This document shows positions 24,097-34,618 of a DNA stretch of 64,000 nt, piece after piece. Within the stretch, counting starts at the first letter, position 1; every line of letters begins with the position of its first letter. Below the pieces are notes generated by a model. It was not told the DNA's origin. It made no database searches and saw nothing but the letters and a program-made list of their open reading frames with translations. Position numbers and translations under genes: made by a program. This DNA is from Symsagittifera roscoffensis (taxonomy: Eukaryota > Xenacoelomorpha > Acoela > Convolutidae), in the NCBI RefSeq assembly GCF_963678635.1, contig NC_087062.1:50542178-50606177 (forward strand). The letters are read 5' to 3'.

Positions 24097-24463
24097 AATC
24101 TAGAGTCACTCATTAAATGGTAATCACTATATCCAGATAATCTAGAGCATATTGAAATTCCTAACAAGTAGATTTTCTGCGAACGAAAAGAAAAACTTCT
24201 TAGTTGCTGACTAAGCGAAAAAAAATTCCGCGAGATTTGATAAACATGGAATGTAGGTCAAATGGTAGAGCGCCTTCTTAGCAAGCCAGAAGTACGGGGA
24301 GCAATATCCCGCATCTCCGAAGTTAAGGACATCGCGCAATTATTTAACTTTCTTCAGAAAACTACTGAATATTGAAGTCTTATACAGAAAATACCTTCCA
24401 AGAAAAATTTTAACCTCTTGTTTGCCGACTGAAACAAAAGCTTCAACGACAGTTATAAATCAT

Positions 24464-24536
24464 GGGGATGTAGCTCAAATGGTAGAGCGCTCGCTTAGCA
24501 TGCGAGAGGTACGGGGTTCAATGCCCCACATCTCCA
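24464..24536 (+). tRNA. tRNA-Ala(AGC), TTC T-loop variant
   Basis: Fifth and best block copy: the D stem is intact and only T-stem pair 49-65 is lost. It may represent the parent state of the block. Confidence 0.7.
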
Positions 24537-24903
24537 AATCTAGAGTCACTCATTAAATGGTAATCACTATCTCCAGATAATCTAGAGCATATTGAAATTC
24601 CTAACAAGTAGATTTTCTGCGAACGAAAAGAAAAACTTCATAGTTGCTGACTAAGCGAAAAAAAATTCCGCGAGATTTGATAAACATGGGATGTAGGTCA
24701 AATGGTAGAGCGCCCACTTATCAAGCCAGAAGAACGGGGAGCAATACCCCGCATCTCCAAAGTTAAGGAAACTGAGTTTTTAATTAATTTTCTTCAAAAA
24801 ACTACTGAATATTGAAATCTTATACAAGAAACACCTTCCCAGAAAGTTTTTAACCTCTTGTTTGGCGACTGAAACAAAAGCTTACTGGACAGTTCTAAAC
24901 TGT

Positions 24904-24976
24904 GGGGATGTAGCTCAAATGGTAGAGTGCTCGCTTTGCATTCGAGAGGTACGGGGATCGATGCCCAGCATCTCTA
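24904..24976 (+). pseudogene. tRNA-Ala(TGC)-like
   Basis: Mismatch 31-39 and a T-stem mismatch (CCCAG); last type-A copy before the retrotransposon. Confidence 0.5.
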
Positions 24977-25101
24977 AAACTAGAGCCACTCATCAAATGG
25001 TAATCACTATCTGCAGATAATCCCAATTTTATGCGAACGAAAAGAAAAACTTCATAATTGCTGACTAAGCGAAAAAAAATTCCGCGAGATTTGATAAACA
25101 T

Positions 25102-25109
25102 GGGATGTA
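25102..25109. repeat. LINE target-site duplication, left
   Basis: GGGATGTA, positions 2-9 of a type-B tRNA-like sequence; matches 28762-28769 exactly. The next base differs on both sides, so the duplication is exactly 8 bp. Confidence 0.85.
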
Positions 25110-25144
25110 TGTTGTTGTAGTTGTAGTTGCCTCTCGCCGGGGCC

Positions 25145-25740
25145 CTACATTGTGGGGTGTACCCCGGCCAGGTCAATGAAACGGGCGGCTTTCACCGGGT
25201 TTGTCCAAAGGGCAGTGAGGGGGAGGTTAGTGGGGTTTGTGTGGCCTTGGAACAGGTGGGCAGTCGTGTGGGGGGCTGTATGGCAGAGGGGACAGGAGGA
25301 CTCTTGGTCTGGTTGGAGCCTGGCCCGGTACGACAACAGGTGTTGACTGTAGCCGGACCGAAGTTGGCTGAGGGTCCTCCGAGTACATCTGGGTAGGGTC
25401 TTCTCCTCTCGGACGTTGACAGGAGGGGGTCTTGTACCGAGGACTCCAGACGGTGGATACGACTGCGTTGTCGTCGCCACCGTCTCTGTGTGCACAGTTT
25501 TCAGGAGCCGTCGGTACTCCTTCGTTGGTAGCGGCAGGTCAACGCCTTCGAGGAGGTGTTCCAGACGGGGGGCATGGGCAGAGACTAGTGCGGGTTTCAT
25601 TTTGCGGGGGGGAGGAGGTTTCTCGAGGAGTCTCTGACCAGGGTGTTCGGGGAGGTGGCAAGCCAAGAGATGTTGTGTTGCAAGCATTGCCGTGTGGGCT
25701 TTCACCGGGAGAACATGCGTCTCTTCGTGTAGGTGGCTTT
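25145..25740 (-). pseudogene. LINE ORF part 4: C-terminal region with Cys/His knuckle
   Basis: C-terminal ~190 residues in the third frame, containing RRTLSQLRSGYS and the putative nucleic-acid-binding knuckle CPLC-x8-H-x4-H, ending in GVHPTM and a stop. In many relatives the last ligand is Cys; here the local sequence is HLFQGH. About 35 bp of 3' untranslated sequence and tail follow. Confidence 0.82.
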
Positions 25741-26800
25741 GGGGGGGCCATTAGATGGTTCCCGGTGGCGACCCGCAGAGCCGCGTTTTGGATGGTCTGC
25801 AGACGCTTGACACTGGTCTCGGATGCGACTGTAGACCAAACTGGGGCCGCGTATTCGAGACGAGGCCTGACCAGGGCTTTAAAGGTCACGAGTAGCGTTT
25901 CCGTGTCCTGACCCCAGTCCGTGCCTGCCAAGGCCTTCATGGCGTTGACCACCCTGGAGGCGTTGGAGGCAGCGACCCTGCAATGTTCCCAGAACTTGAA
26001 CATCGGGTCAAACCTGACACCAAGTACTTTGGGGTGTTTTTCCAACTTGAGCGGGATATCTGCCACCGTCAAGTGTGGTTGTACGTTGCATTCCTTGGTG
26101 TCAGGCGTGAGTAATGTTACAGCGCATTTTCCGGGGGAGAGTGCGAGTTTGAGGGATTGAAAGTAGGACGTTAGGGAGTCGAGGTATGGCTGCAACTTAG
26201 CGGTGATGATATTGATCTTCGGCCCGCTGTCCCAGGGCGTCACGTCGTCTGCGTAGCTCACCACGTTGACACCCTCGGGAGGGGAGGGGAGGGAGCCAAC
26301 GTAGGAGTTAAACAGAGTCGGTGATATGATTGAGCCTTGCGGAACACCTGTTCGAACAATTCTGGCGGGAGATGTCTCACCGCGGAACAGGGTCCGTGCT
26401 TGGCGGCCGGTCAGGTACCCTGAGAGCCAGCGGGTCAGCGAAAGGGGTAGTGAAGTTCTGCTCAATTTCTCCAGCAGGGTGCGGTGACATACCATATCAA
26501 AGGCCTTGGAAAGGTCTAATGTCACCAGTACCGTGCGGTCTGCCGGTTTCTTTTGGTTGAAACCGTCGGCGACCGCGCTGGAGATTTCGAGCAGGGCAGT
26601 TGTGGTTGAGTGGAGGGGGCGGAAGCCGTGTTGGTGTGGTTCTGGGGTCAGGTGGTATTGAAGTAATGGGAGGATGCAGCCTTCCAAAATTTTGACAGCG
26701 GGGCAGAGTAACGAGACGGGGCGGTAGGAGGACCAGTCCTGTGGGGGTTTTCCGGGCTTGAGTAGTGGTATGACAAGTGATTTTTTCCGCAAGTGCGGGG
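25735..26800 (-). pseudogene. LINE ORF part 3: reverse transcriptase core
   Basis: Reverse transcriptase domain with the motifs in order: SLVIPLLKPGKP, SYRPVSLL, HGFRPLHSTT, VTLDLSKAFD (motif A Asp), TGVPQGSIISPTLF (motif B) and the catalytic VVSYADDVT (motif C, around 26243-26255). The thumb region ends with LEYAAPVW and LQTIQNAALRVATG, a conserved feature of LINE proteins. Plus-strand open frames over this segment are shadows. The frame breaks near 25722-25745, close to a C7 run. Confidence 0.92.
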
Positions 26801-27871
26801 ATTTGGGACTTTGCGAGGGAGCCATTGAAAACTTTGGTCAGCCAGGTGACGCCGTGCTGTCCGAGGTTTTTCAAATGCAGTGCGTTTAGCCCATCGGGGC
26901 CGCACGCCTTCGAACTCTTGCACTTGCGGATCGTCTTGTTGACGTGGGACGGGGTCGTCTGTATGGGGGTTTCGAGGGAAAGTGACTTCAATTTGCGTTT
27001 GATGACTCGGTTCTCTTTTGAGCTTTCATGTTTGATTGGGGCCGTCAAATGCTTGTTGAAAAGTCTGGCGTGGTCCTTAGGTCGGATGTATGTGCGTCCC
27101 TCAAACCTGATGGACGGGTTTGGCGGGTCGCGTTTTTTGCCGTCAATGGTACGAATGGTCCTCCAGAGTTTCTCTGGTTTTGTTTTGTGATCAAATGTCT
27201 GGAGGTATTCGTGCCATCGGGCAGTTTGGGACTTCCTGAGGATCATCTCGATTTTGTTGTTGAGGAGTGGCAAGTCTGGGGATATGGGGTTGTTTGTCCT
27301 CAGGGCATCGCGTTGGCCGGTGAGCTTGGCCGCTTCTGGCGGTAGGCCTGGAGTGCTCGTTGGGCGACGGCCAGACGGGATGTGGTGCTTGGCTGCCTTG
27401 TTTACGATCTCGCGGAACAACCTTTCTCCTTTGTAGGGATTGGGCTGCTCCTCGAGAGACGCGACGGCAGCTTCTGTTTCCGACTTGAAGCCGTCCCAGT
27501 CCGCGCGGAGGAAGTTTGTGAAGGTCTTGTTCGGGGCTGGAATTGTCAGGGGACTGGTTGATAGTCGGATGATAGTGGTTTCCGTCTCCCAGCTCAGTTT
27601 CGGCAGGAGATCTTCTGAGGCAAGGGATACGTCAGGAGAGGTTGCCTTGCCCGAAGTTGGCATTCGGGTCGCTGTGGGTTTGTTCAGCGCTCCAAAGCTC
27701 GATGCCTCAATTTCGTCGGCTAGGGTCTCTCCGAGCGAGTCCTGAATGGACGAGCACCAAAGGGGCTCGTGTGCGTTGATGTCGCCCAGTATCAGGGAGC
27801 ATCTAGTCTCGAGGAAAGGGGTCAACGAGGGGGTGAAGTTCGAGGGGCAGCTACTGCTGGGGGGGGGGGGG
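26795..27871 (-). pseudogene. LINE ORF part 2: endonuclease C-half and RT N-terminal region
   Basis: Continues the protein in a new frame from the C13 tract: the Pro run is followed in frame by SSSCPSNFTPSL. The endonuclease core LILGDINAHEPLW (catalytic D and N) and TSPDVSLAS follow. A linker leads to the start of the reverse transcriptase, with KACGPDGLNALHLKNL. The frame is lost near 26790-26800 at a short A tract, after SQIPAL. Confidence 0.85.
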
Positions 27872-28760
27872 TGAATACGTTTCTTATTGTGAGCACCTCG
27901 TTTAGGAGTGGGATTTGAATCGATTGGTGTTCGAGGGGCTCGCCAGGAGGTGTGTTCTCGTCCACAGGGGTGAAAGGGATTGTGTGGTGCACGAGAAACA
28001 TAAGTCCTCCGGCGGCTCCACTTCCTCGGTCTTTTCGGACTATAGTGTAGTCTTCAAAGACTGGGTCTTTCCCTTTGGCAGTGAGTTTTGTCTCCTGCAA
28101 GGCGGCCACTTTGATCTTACGGGTACGGAAAAAACGGCTCAGTTCTGTTGTTTTGTTCCGTATCCCATTGCAATTTAGTTGCAGGAACGTCAGTGGCTCT
28201 GCCTTCGGTTGTCGGGGTCGTGGATTTGGAGGTGTGATGGGATCTCGTTTGGTGGGGTGGGGTGGTGTAGTGGGGGTTGGAGGATCGACAGTCTGGGTGG
28301 TTGCTTGGGAGGGTGTGGGTGCACTGAAAGGCGCGACTGGTGGACACCTCGGGCAGACGTAGTCTCTGTGCCATTCGGCCACAGTCCGAAGGCCGCTGCA
28401 TCGCTGGTGGATCCAGGTTCCGCAGCAGTGGCACCATACGGTGGTGCCGCCTGCCCACGTTTCAGTGCACACCGTGCAGGGGGATTTCAGTGTCTGAGGG
28501 CGTCTGGGTGGTCCAGGGTTTGGCTCGACGCCGGCTCTTAGTAGGAGGGTGCGGATCAGACTCGCCGGCTTAGGCTGATCCGATAACAAAAACCCGGCCG
28601 AGGGTCCCACGCATGGGCGCCCGGTGAGAGGAGTTTGACGTTGGTCTGCTGGTAGCAGAGGTCGAGTCGTCGCTCCCGATCCAGAGAGTTTGCAACCGGA
28701 GTCCTTGTGGTCCTCTGGTTGTTGGTCCCACCGCAAAAAGGCTCTCTCCTTCCGGGACCT
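27872..28760 (-). pseudogene. LINE ORF part 1: 2A-like motif, PHD finger, endonuclease N-half
   Basis: First open segment of the single LINE frame. Counting from the first codon after the upstream stop (near 28775, a TTG in the flanking tRNA), AGVEPNPGP lies at ~81-89. It resembles 2A-like ribosome-skipping peptides known from APE-type LINEs, but the usual Asp before V-E is missing. A C4HC3 PHD finger follows: C100, C103, C115, C118, H123, C126, C141, C144. From ~196 the endonuclease begins with LQLNCNGIRNK, then QETK at ~227-230 and GGLMFLVHH. No ATG lies upstream of the PHD finger; the first Met is inside the endonuclease. The segment ends in a 13-base C tract (plus-strand G run 27859-27871), where the frame shifts. 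Confidence 0.85.
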
Positions 28761-28761
28761 C

Positions 28762-28769
28762 GGGATGTA
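28762..28769. repeat. LINE target-site duplication, right
   Basis: Second copy of GGGATGTA; the interrupted tRNA-like sequence resumes with GGTCAAATGG. Confidence 0.85.
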
Positions 28770-28878
28770 GGTCAAATGGTAGAGCGCCTACTTAGCAAGC
28801 CAGAAGTACCTTCCAAGAAAAATTTTAACCTCTTTTTTGCCGACTGAAATAAAAGCTTCCCCGACAGTTATAAATCGT

Positions 28879-28951
28879 GGGGATGTAGCTCAAATAGTTG
28901 AGCGCTCGCCTAGCATGCGAGAGGTACGGGGATCAATGCCCCGCATCTCCA
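28879..28951 (+). tRNA. tRNA-Ala(AGC)
   Basis: All stems intact; anticodon loop CTAGCAT. First type-A copy after the retrotransposon. Confidence 0.8.
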
Positions 28952-29316
28952 AATCTAGAGTCACTCATCAAATGGTAATCATTATCTCCAGATAATCTAT
29001 TGCATATTGATTTTCCTTACAAGTAGATTTTCTGCGAACGAAAAAAAAAACTTCATAGTTGCTAACTGAGCGAAAAAAATTCCGCGAGATTTGATAAACA
29101 TGGGATGTAGGTCAAATGGTAGAGCGCCCACGTATCAAGCCAGAAGTACCGGGAGCAATACCCCGCATCTCCAAAGTTAAGGACATCGAGTTTTTAATTA
29201 AGTTTCTTCGGAAAACTACTGAATATTGAAATCTTATACAAGAAATATCTTCCCAGAAAATGTATAACCTCTTGTTTGCCGACTGAAAAAAAGCTTCCTC
29301 GACAGTTCTAAATTAT

Positions 29317-29389
29317 GGGGATGTAGCTCAAACAGTAGAGCTCTCGCTTTGCATGTGATAGGTACGGGGATCGATGCCCCGCATCTCCA
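29317..29389 (+). pseudogene. tRNA-Ala(TGC)-like
   Basis: Anticodon stem CTCGC/GTGAT has a 27-43 mismatch and a G-U pair. Confidence 0.5.
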
Positions 29390-29756
29390 AAGCTAGAGCC
29401 ACTCATCAAATGGTAATGACTATTTTCAGATAATCTATTGCATATTGAAATTCCTAACAAGTAGATTTTCTGCGAACGAAAAGAAAAACTTCTTAGTTGC
29501 TGACTAAGCGAAAAAAAATTTCGCGAGAATTGATAAACATGGGATGTAGGTCAAATGGTAGAGCGCCTACTTATCAAGCCAGAAGTACGGGGAGCAATAC
29601 CCCGCATCTCCAAAGTTAAGGACATCGAGGTTTTAATTAATTTTCTTCAGAAAACTAGTGAATATTGGAATCTTATACAAGAAATACCTTCCCAGAAAAT
29701 TTATAACCTCTTGTTTGCCGACTGAAATAAAAGCTTCCTCGACAGTTCTAAACTAT

Positions 29757-29829
29757 GGGGATGTAGCTCATATGGTAGAGCGCTCGCTTTGCATGCGAGA
29801 GGTACGGGGATCGATGCCCCGCATCTCCA
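29757..29829 (+). tRNA. tRNA-Ala(TGC)
   Basis: All stems intact; D loop ATATGGTA. Confidence 0.85.
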
Positions 29830-30194
29830 AAACTAGAGCCATTCACCAAATGGTAATCACTATATGCAGATAATCTATTGCATATCGAAATTCCTAACAA
29901 GTAGATTTTCTGCGAACGAAAAAAAAACTTCATAGTTGCTGACTAAGCGAAAAAAATTCCGCGAGATTTGATAAACATGGAATGTAGGTCAAATGGTAGA
30001 GCGCGTTCTTAGCAAGCCAGAAGTACGGGGAGCAATACCCCGCATCTCCGAAGTTAAGGACATCGAACAATTATTTAACTTTCTTCAGAAAACTACTGAA
30101 TATTGAAGTCTTATACAAAAAATACCTTCCAAGAAAAATTTTAACCTCTTGTTTGCCGACTGAAACAAAAGCTTCCTCGACAGTTATACATCAT

Positions 30195-30267
30195 GGGGAT
30201 GTAGCTCAAGTGGAAGAGCGATCGCTTTGCATGCGAGAGGTACGGGGATCGATGCCCCGCATCTCCA
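30195..30267 (+). tRNA. tRNA-Ala(TGC), one anticodon-stem mismatch
   Basis: Pair 27-43 is A-G. It follows a CTTAGCAAG type-B copy, so the usual B/anticodon pairing is broken here. Confidence 0.65.
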
Positions 30268-30633
30268 AAGCTAGAGTCACTCATCAAATGGTAATGACTC
30301 TCTCCAGATAATCTATTGCATATTGAAATTCCTAACAAGTAGATTTTCTGCGAACAAAAAGAAAAACTTCTTAGTTGCTGACTAAGCGAAAAAAAATTTC
30401 GCGAGAATTGATAAACATGGGATGTAGGTCAAATGGTAGAGCGCCTACTTATCAAGCCAGAAGTACGGGGAGCAATACCCCGCATCTCCAAAGTTAAGGA
30501 AATCGAGTTTTTAATTAATTTTCTTCAAAAAACTACTGAATATTGGAATCTTATGCAAGAAATACCTTCCCAGAAAATTTATAACCTCTTGTTGCTGACT
30601 GAAATAAAAGCTTTCTCGACAGTTCTAAACTAT

Positions 30634-30706
30634 GGGGATGTAGCTCAAATAGTAGAGCGCTCGCTTTGCATGCGAGAGGTACGGGGATCGATGCCCCGCA
30701 TCTCCA
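30634..30706 (+). tRNA. tRNA-Ala(TGC)
   Basis: All stems intact. Confidence 0.85.
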
Positions 30707-31071
30707 AAACTAGAGCCACTCACCAAATGGTAATCACTATCTGCAGATAATCTATTGCATATTGAAATTCCTAACAAGTAGATTTTCTGCGAACGAAAAA
30801 AACTTCATAGTTGCTGACTAAGCGGAAAAAATTCCGCGAGATTTGATAAACTTGGAATGTAGGTCAAATGGTAGACCGCCTTCTTACCAAGCCAGAAGTA
30901 CGGGGAGCAATACCCCGCATCTCCGAAGTTAAGGATATCGAGCAATTTTTTAAACTTTCTTCAGAAAACTACTGAATATTGAAGTCTTATACAAAAAAAA
31001 ACCTTCCAAGAAAAATTTTAACCTCTTGTTTGCCGACTGAAACAAAAGCTTCCTCGACAGTTTTAAATCAT

Positions 31072-31144
31072 GGGGATTTAGCTCAAATGGTTGAGCGCTC
31101 GCTTAGCATACGAGAGGTACGGGGATCAATGCTCCGCATCTCCA
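31072..31144 (+). pseudogene. tRNA-Ala(AGC)-like
   Basis: Pairs 7-66 and 31-39 are lost; the A box begins TTAGC. Confidence 0.5.
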
Positions 31145-31499
31145 AATCTAGAGTCACTCATTAAATGGTAATCACTATCTCCAGATAATCTATTGCATAT
31201 TGAAATTCCTAACAAGTAGATTTTCTGCGAACTAAAAGAAAAACTTCATAGTTGCTGACTAAGCGAAAAAAGATTCGCGAGATTTGATAAACATGGGATG
31301 TAGGTCAAATGGTAGAGCGCCCACTTATCAAGCCAGAAGAACGGAGGGCAATACCCCGCATCTCCAAAATTAAGGACATCGAGTTTTCTTCAGAAAACTA
31401 CTGAATAATGAAATCTTATACAAGAAACACCTTCCCAGAAAATTTTTAACCTCTTGTTTGGCGACTGAAACAAAAGCTTCCTCGACAGTTATAAAATAT

Positions 31500-31572
31500 G
31501 GGGATGTAGCTCAAATGGTAGAGTGCTCGCTTTGCATTCGAGAGGTACGGGGATCGATGCCCGGCATCTCCA
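31500..31572 (+). pseudogene. tRNA-Ala(TGC)-like
   Basis: Mismatch 31-39 and T-stem pair 50-64 lost, like the copy at 13543. Confidence 0.5.
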
Positions 31573-31912
31573 AAACTTGATCCACTCATCAAATGTAATC
31601 ACTATCTGCAGATAATCCCAATTTTCTGCAAACGAAAAGAAAAACTTCATAATTGCTGACTAAGCGAAAAAAAATTCCGCGAGATTTGATAAACATGGGA
31701 TGTAGATCAAATGGTAGAGCGCCTACTTAGCAAGCCAGAAGTACGGGGATCAATACCCCATATCTCCTAAGTTAAGGTCATCGAGCAATTAATTAACTTT
31801 CTTCAGAAAACTACTGAATATTGAAGTTTTATACAAGAAATATCTTCCAAGAAAAATTGTAACCTCTTGTTTGCCGACTGAAACAAAAGCTTCCTCGACT
31901 GTTATAAACCAT

Positions 31913-31985
31913 GGGGATGTAGCTCAAATAGTAGAGCGCTCGCTTAGCATGCGAGAGGTACGGGGATCAATGCCCCGCATCTACA
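31913..31985 (+). tRNA. tRNA-Ala(AGC), one acceptor mismatch
   Basis: Pair 2-71 is G-A (CATCTAC); other stems intact. Confidence 0.65.
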
Positions 31986-32350
31986 ACTCTAGAGTCACTC
32001 ATCAAATGGTAATCACTATCTGCAGATAATCTATTGCATATTGAAATTCCTAACAAGTAGATTTTCTACGAACGAAAAAAAAACTTCATATTTGCTGACT
32101 AAGCGAAAAAAGTTCCGCGAGATTTGATAAACATTGCATGTAGGTCAGATGGTAGAGCGCCTACTTACCAAGCCAGAAGTACGGGGAGCAATACCCCGCA
32201 TCTCCGAAGTTAAGGACATCGCGTTTTTAATTAATTTTCTTCAGATAACTAATGAATATTGAAATCTCATACAAGAAATACCTTCCCAGAAAATTTATAA
32301 CCTCTTGTTTACCGACTGAATCAAAAGCTTCCTCGACAACCTTAAATCAT

Positions 32351-32423
32351 GGGGATGTAGCTCAAATGGTAGAGCGCGCGCTTAGCATGCGAGAGGTACG
32401 GGGATCAATACCCCGCATCTCTA
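32351..32423 (+). tRNA. tRNA-Ala(AGC), one anticodon-stem mismatch
   Basis: CGCGC breaks pair 28-42; 1-72 is G-U. Confidence 0.6.
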
Positions 32424-32790
32424 AAACTAGAGTCACTCATCAAATGGTAATTTCTATCTCCAGATAAACTATTGCATATTGAAATTCTTAACAAGTAGAT
32501 TTTCTGCGAACGAAAAGAAAAAATTCATAGTTGCTGACTAAGCGAAAAAAAATTCCGCGAGGTTTGATAAACTTGCGATGTAGGTCACATGGTAGAGCGC
32601 CCACTTATCAAGCCAGAAGTACGGGGAGCAATACCCCGCATCTCCAAAGTTAAGGACATCGAGTTTTTAATTAATTTTTTTCAGAAAACTACTGAATATT
32701 GAAATCTTATACAAGAAATACCTTCCCAGAAAATTTATATCCTCTTGTTTGTTGACTGAAACAAAACCTTCCTCGACAGTTCTAAACTAT

Positions 32791-32863
32791 GGGGATGTAG
32801 CTCAAATGGTAGAGCGATCGCTTTGCATGCGAGAGGTACGGGGATCGATGCCCCGCATCTCCA
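32791..32863 (+). tRNA. tRNA-Ala(TGC), one anticodon-stem mismatch
   Basis: Pair 27-43 is A-G; other stems intact. Confidence 0.65.
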
Positions 32864-33227
32864 AAACTAGAGCCACTCATCAAATGGTAATCACTATCTG
32901 CAGATAATCTATTGCATATTGAAATTCCTAACAAGTAGATTTTCTACGAACGAAAAAAAATTTCATAGTTGCTGACTAAGTGAAAAAAATTCCGCGAGAT
33001 TTGATGAACATGGGATGTAGGTCAAATGGTAGAGCGCCTACTTACCAAGCCAGAAGTACGGGGAGCAATACCCCGCATCTCCGAAGTTAAGGACATCGAG
33101 TTTTTAATTAATTTTCTTCAGATAACTAATGAATATTGAAATCTTATACAAGAAATACCTTCCCAGAAAATTTATAACCTCTTGTTTGCCGACTGAATCA
33201 AAAGCTTCCTCGACAACCTTAAATCAT

Positions 33228-33300
33228 GGAGATGTAGCTCAAATGGTAGATCGCGCGCTTAGCATGCGAGAGGTACGGGGATCAATACCCCGCATCTCCA
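33228..33300 (+). pseudogene. tRNA-Ala(AGC)-like
   Basis: Duplicate of the copy at 32351 with a further D-stem loss (GATC). Confidence 0.5.
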
Positions 33301-33667
33301 AAACTAGAGTCACTCATCAAATGGTAATTTCTATCTCCAGATAAACTATTGCATATTGAAGTTCCTAACAAGTAGATTTTCTGCGAACGAAAAGAAAAAA
33401 TTCATAGTTGCTGACTAAGCGAAAAAAAATTCCGCGAGATTTGATAAACATGGGATGTAGGTCAAATGGTAGAGCGCCCACTTATCAAGCCAGAAGTACG
33501 GGGAGCAATACCCCGCATCTACAAAGTTAATGACATCGAGTTTTTAATTAATTTTCTTCAGAAAACTACTGAATATTGAAATATTATTCAAGAAATACCT
33601 TCCCAGAAAATTTATAACCTCTTGTTTGTTGACTGAAACAAAACCTTCCTCGACAGTTCTAAACTAT

Positions 33668-33740
33668 GGGGATGTAGCTCAAATGATAGAAACCTCGCTT
33701 TGCATGCGAGAGGTATGGGGATCGATGCCCCGCATCTCCA
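33668..33740 (+). pseudogene. tRNA-Ala(TGC)-like
   Basis: D stem 3' strand is GAAA, so the D arm cannot form fully; anticodon arm intact. Confidence 0.5.
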
Positions 33741-34105
33741 AAACTAGAGCCACTCATCAAATGGTAATCACCATCTGCAGATAATCTATTGCATATTGAA
33801 ATTCCTAACAATTAGATTTTCTGCGAACGAAAAAAAAACTTCATAGTTGCTGACTAAGAGAAAAAAATTCCGCGAGATTTGATAAACATGGGATGTAGGT
33901 CAAATGGTAGAGCGCCTACTTAGCGAGCCAGAAGTATGGGGAGCAATACCCCGCATCTCCGAAGTTAAGGACATCGAGCAATTATTTAACTTTCTTCAGA
34001 AAACAATTGAATATTGAAGTCTTATACAAAAAATACCTTCCAAGAAAAATTTTAACCTCTTGTTTGCCGACTGAAACAAAAGCTTCCTCGACAGTTATAA
34101 ATCAT

Positions 34106-34178
34106 GGGGATGTAGCCCAAATGGTAGAGCGCTCGCTTAGCATGCGAGAGGTACGGGGATCAATGCCCCGCATCTCCA
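34106..34178 (+). tRNA. tRNA-Ala(AGC), one D-stem mismatch
   Basis: Pair 12-23 is C-A (GCCC); other stems intact. Confidence 0.65.
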
Positions 34179-34545
34179 AATCTAGAGTGACTCATTAAGT
34201 GGTAATCACTATCTCCTGATAATCTATTGCATATTGAAATTCCTAACAAGTAGATTTTCTGCGAACGAAGAGAAAAACTACATAGTTGCTGACTAAGCGA
34301 AAAAAAATTCCGCGAGATTTGATAAACATGGGATGTAGGTCATATGGTAGAGCGCCCACTTATCAAGCCAGAAGTACGGGGAGCAATACCCCGCATCTCC
34401 AAAGTTAAGGACATCGAGTTTTTAATTAATTTTCTTCAGAAAACTACTGAACATTGAAATCTTATACAAAAAATACCTTCCCAGAAAATTTTTAAACTCC
34501 TGTTTGGCGACTGAAACAAAAGCTTCCTCGACAGATCTGAACTAT

Positions 34546-34618
34546 GGTGATGTAGCTCAAATTGTAGAGCGCGCGCTTTGCATTCGAGAGGTACGAGGAT
34601 CGATGCCCGGCATCTCCA
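34546..34618 (+). pseudogene. tRNA-Ala(TGC)-like
   Basis: Mismatches in acceptor (3-70), anticodon stem and T stem. Confidence 0.5.

Larger units (their letters stand above)
1..25109 (+). repeat. tRNA-Ala satellite array, left block
   Basis: Uninterrupted tandem array. The basic monomer is ~220 bp and holds one 73-nt tRNA-Ala-like sequence plus AT-rich spacer. Successive monomers form ~440-bp dimers (type B then type A), shown by B starts 7382, 7809, 8249, 8689 and A starts 7159, 7599, 8026, 8467. The two spacers of a dimer are still recognisably related: both contain a GCYGACT motif upstream of the tRNA and an AATATTGAAAT-like motif downstream. Many dimers alternate between a TGC version (B copy with CTTATCAAG) and an AGC version (B copy with CTTAGCAAG), so an ~880-bp period appears. 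No protein-coding gene is credible here; short open frames are translations of the repeat. The only sequence outside tRNA copies is spacer. Confidence 0.93.
25110..28761 (-). mobile_element. APE-type non-LTR retrotransposon (LINE)
   Basis: Apparently full-length 3,652-bp LINE on the minus strand, markedly richer in G and C than the surrounding array. Domains in order: short N-terminal region with a 2A-like motif, PHD-type zinc finger, apurinic endonuclease, reverse transcriptase, and a C-terminal Cys/His knuckle. The 3' end (plus-strand left end) is a short CAACTA/ACA tail rather than poly(A). The flanks are the 8-bp direct repeat GGGATGTA at 25102-25109 and 28762-28769, from the 5' end of a type-B tRNA-like copy. 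Domain order and motifs fit the broad Jockey/CR1/I group of non-LTR elements, but the clade is not resolved. Three frameshifts make this copy unlikely to be autonomous. Confidence 0.93.

Noticed and set aside
790-24100. Dozens of 60-106 codon open frames in the tRNA array
   Set aside because: They are translations of the repeat on either strand, recur in the same register with each unit and include the tRNA bodies themselves.
25127-28573. Plus-strand open frames up to 159 codons over the LINE
   Set aside because: Antisense shadows of a GC-rich reverse transcriptase gene on the minus strand; no domain is visible.
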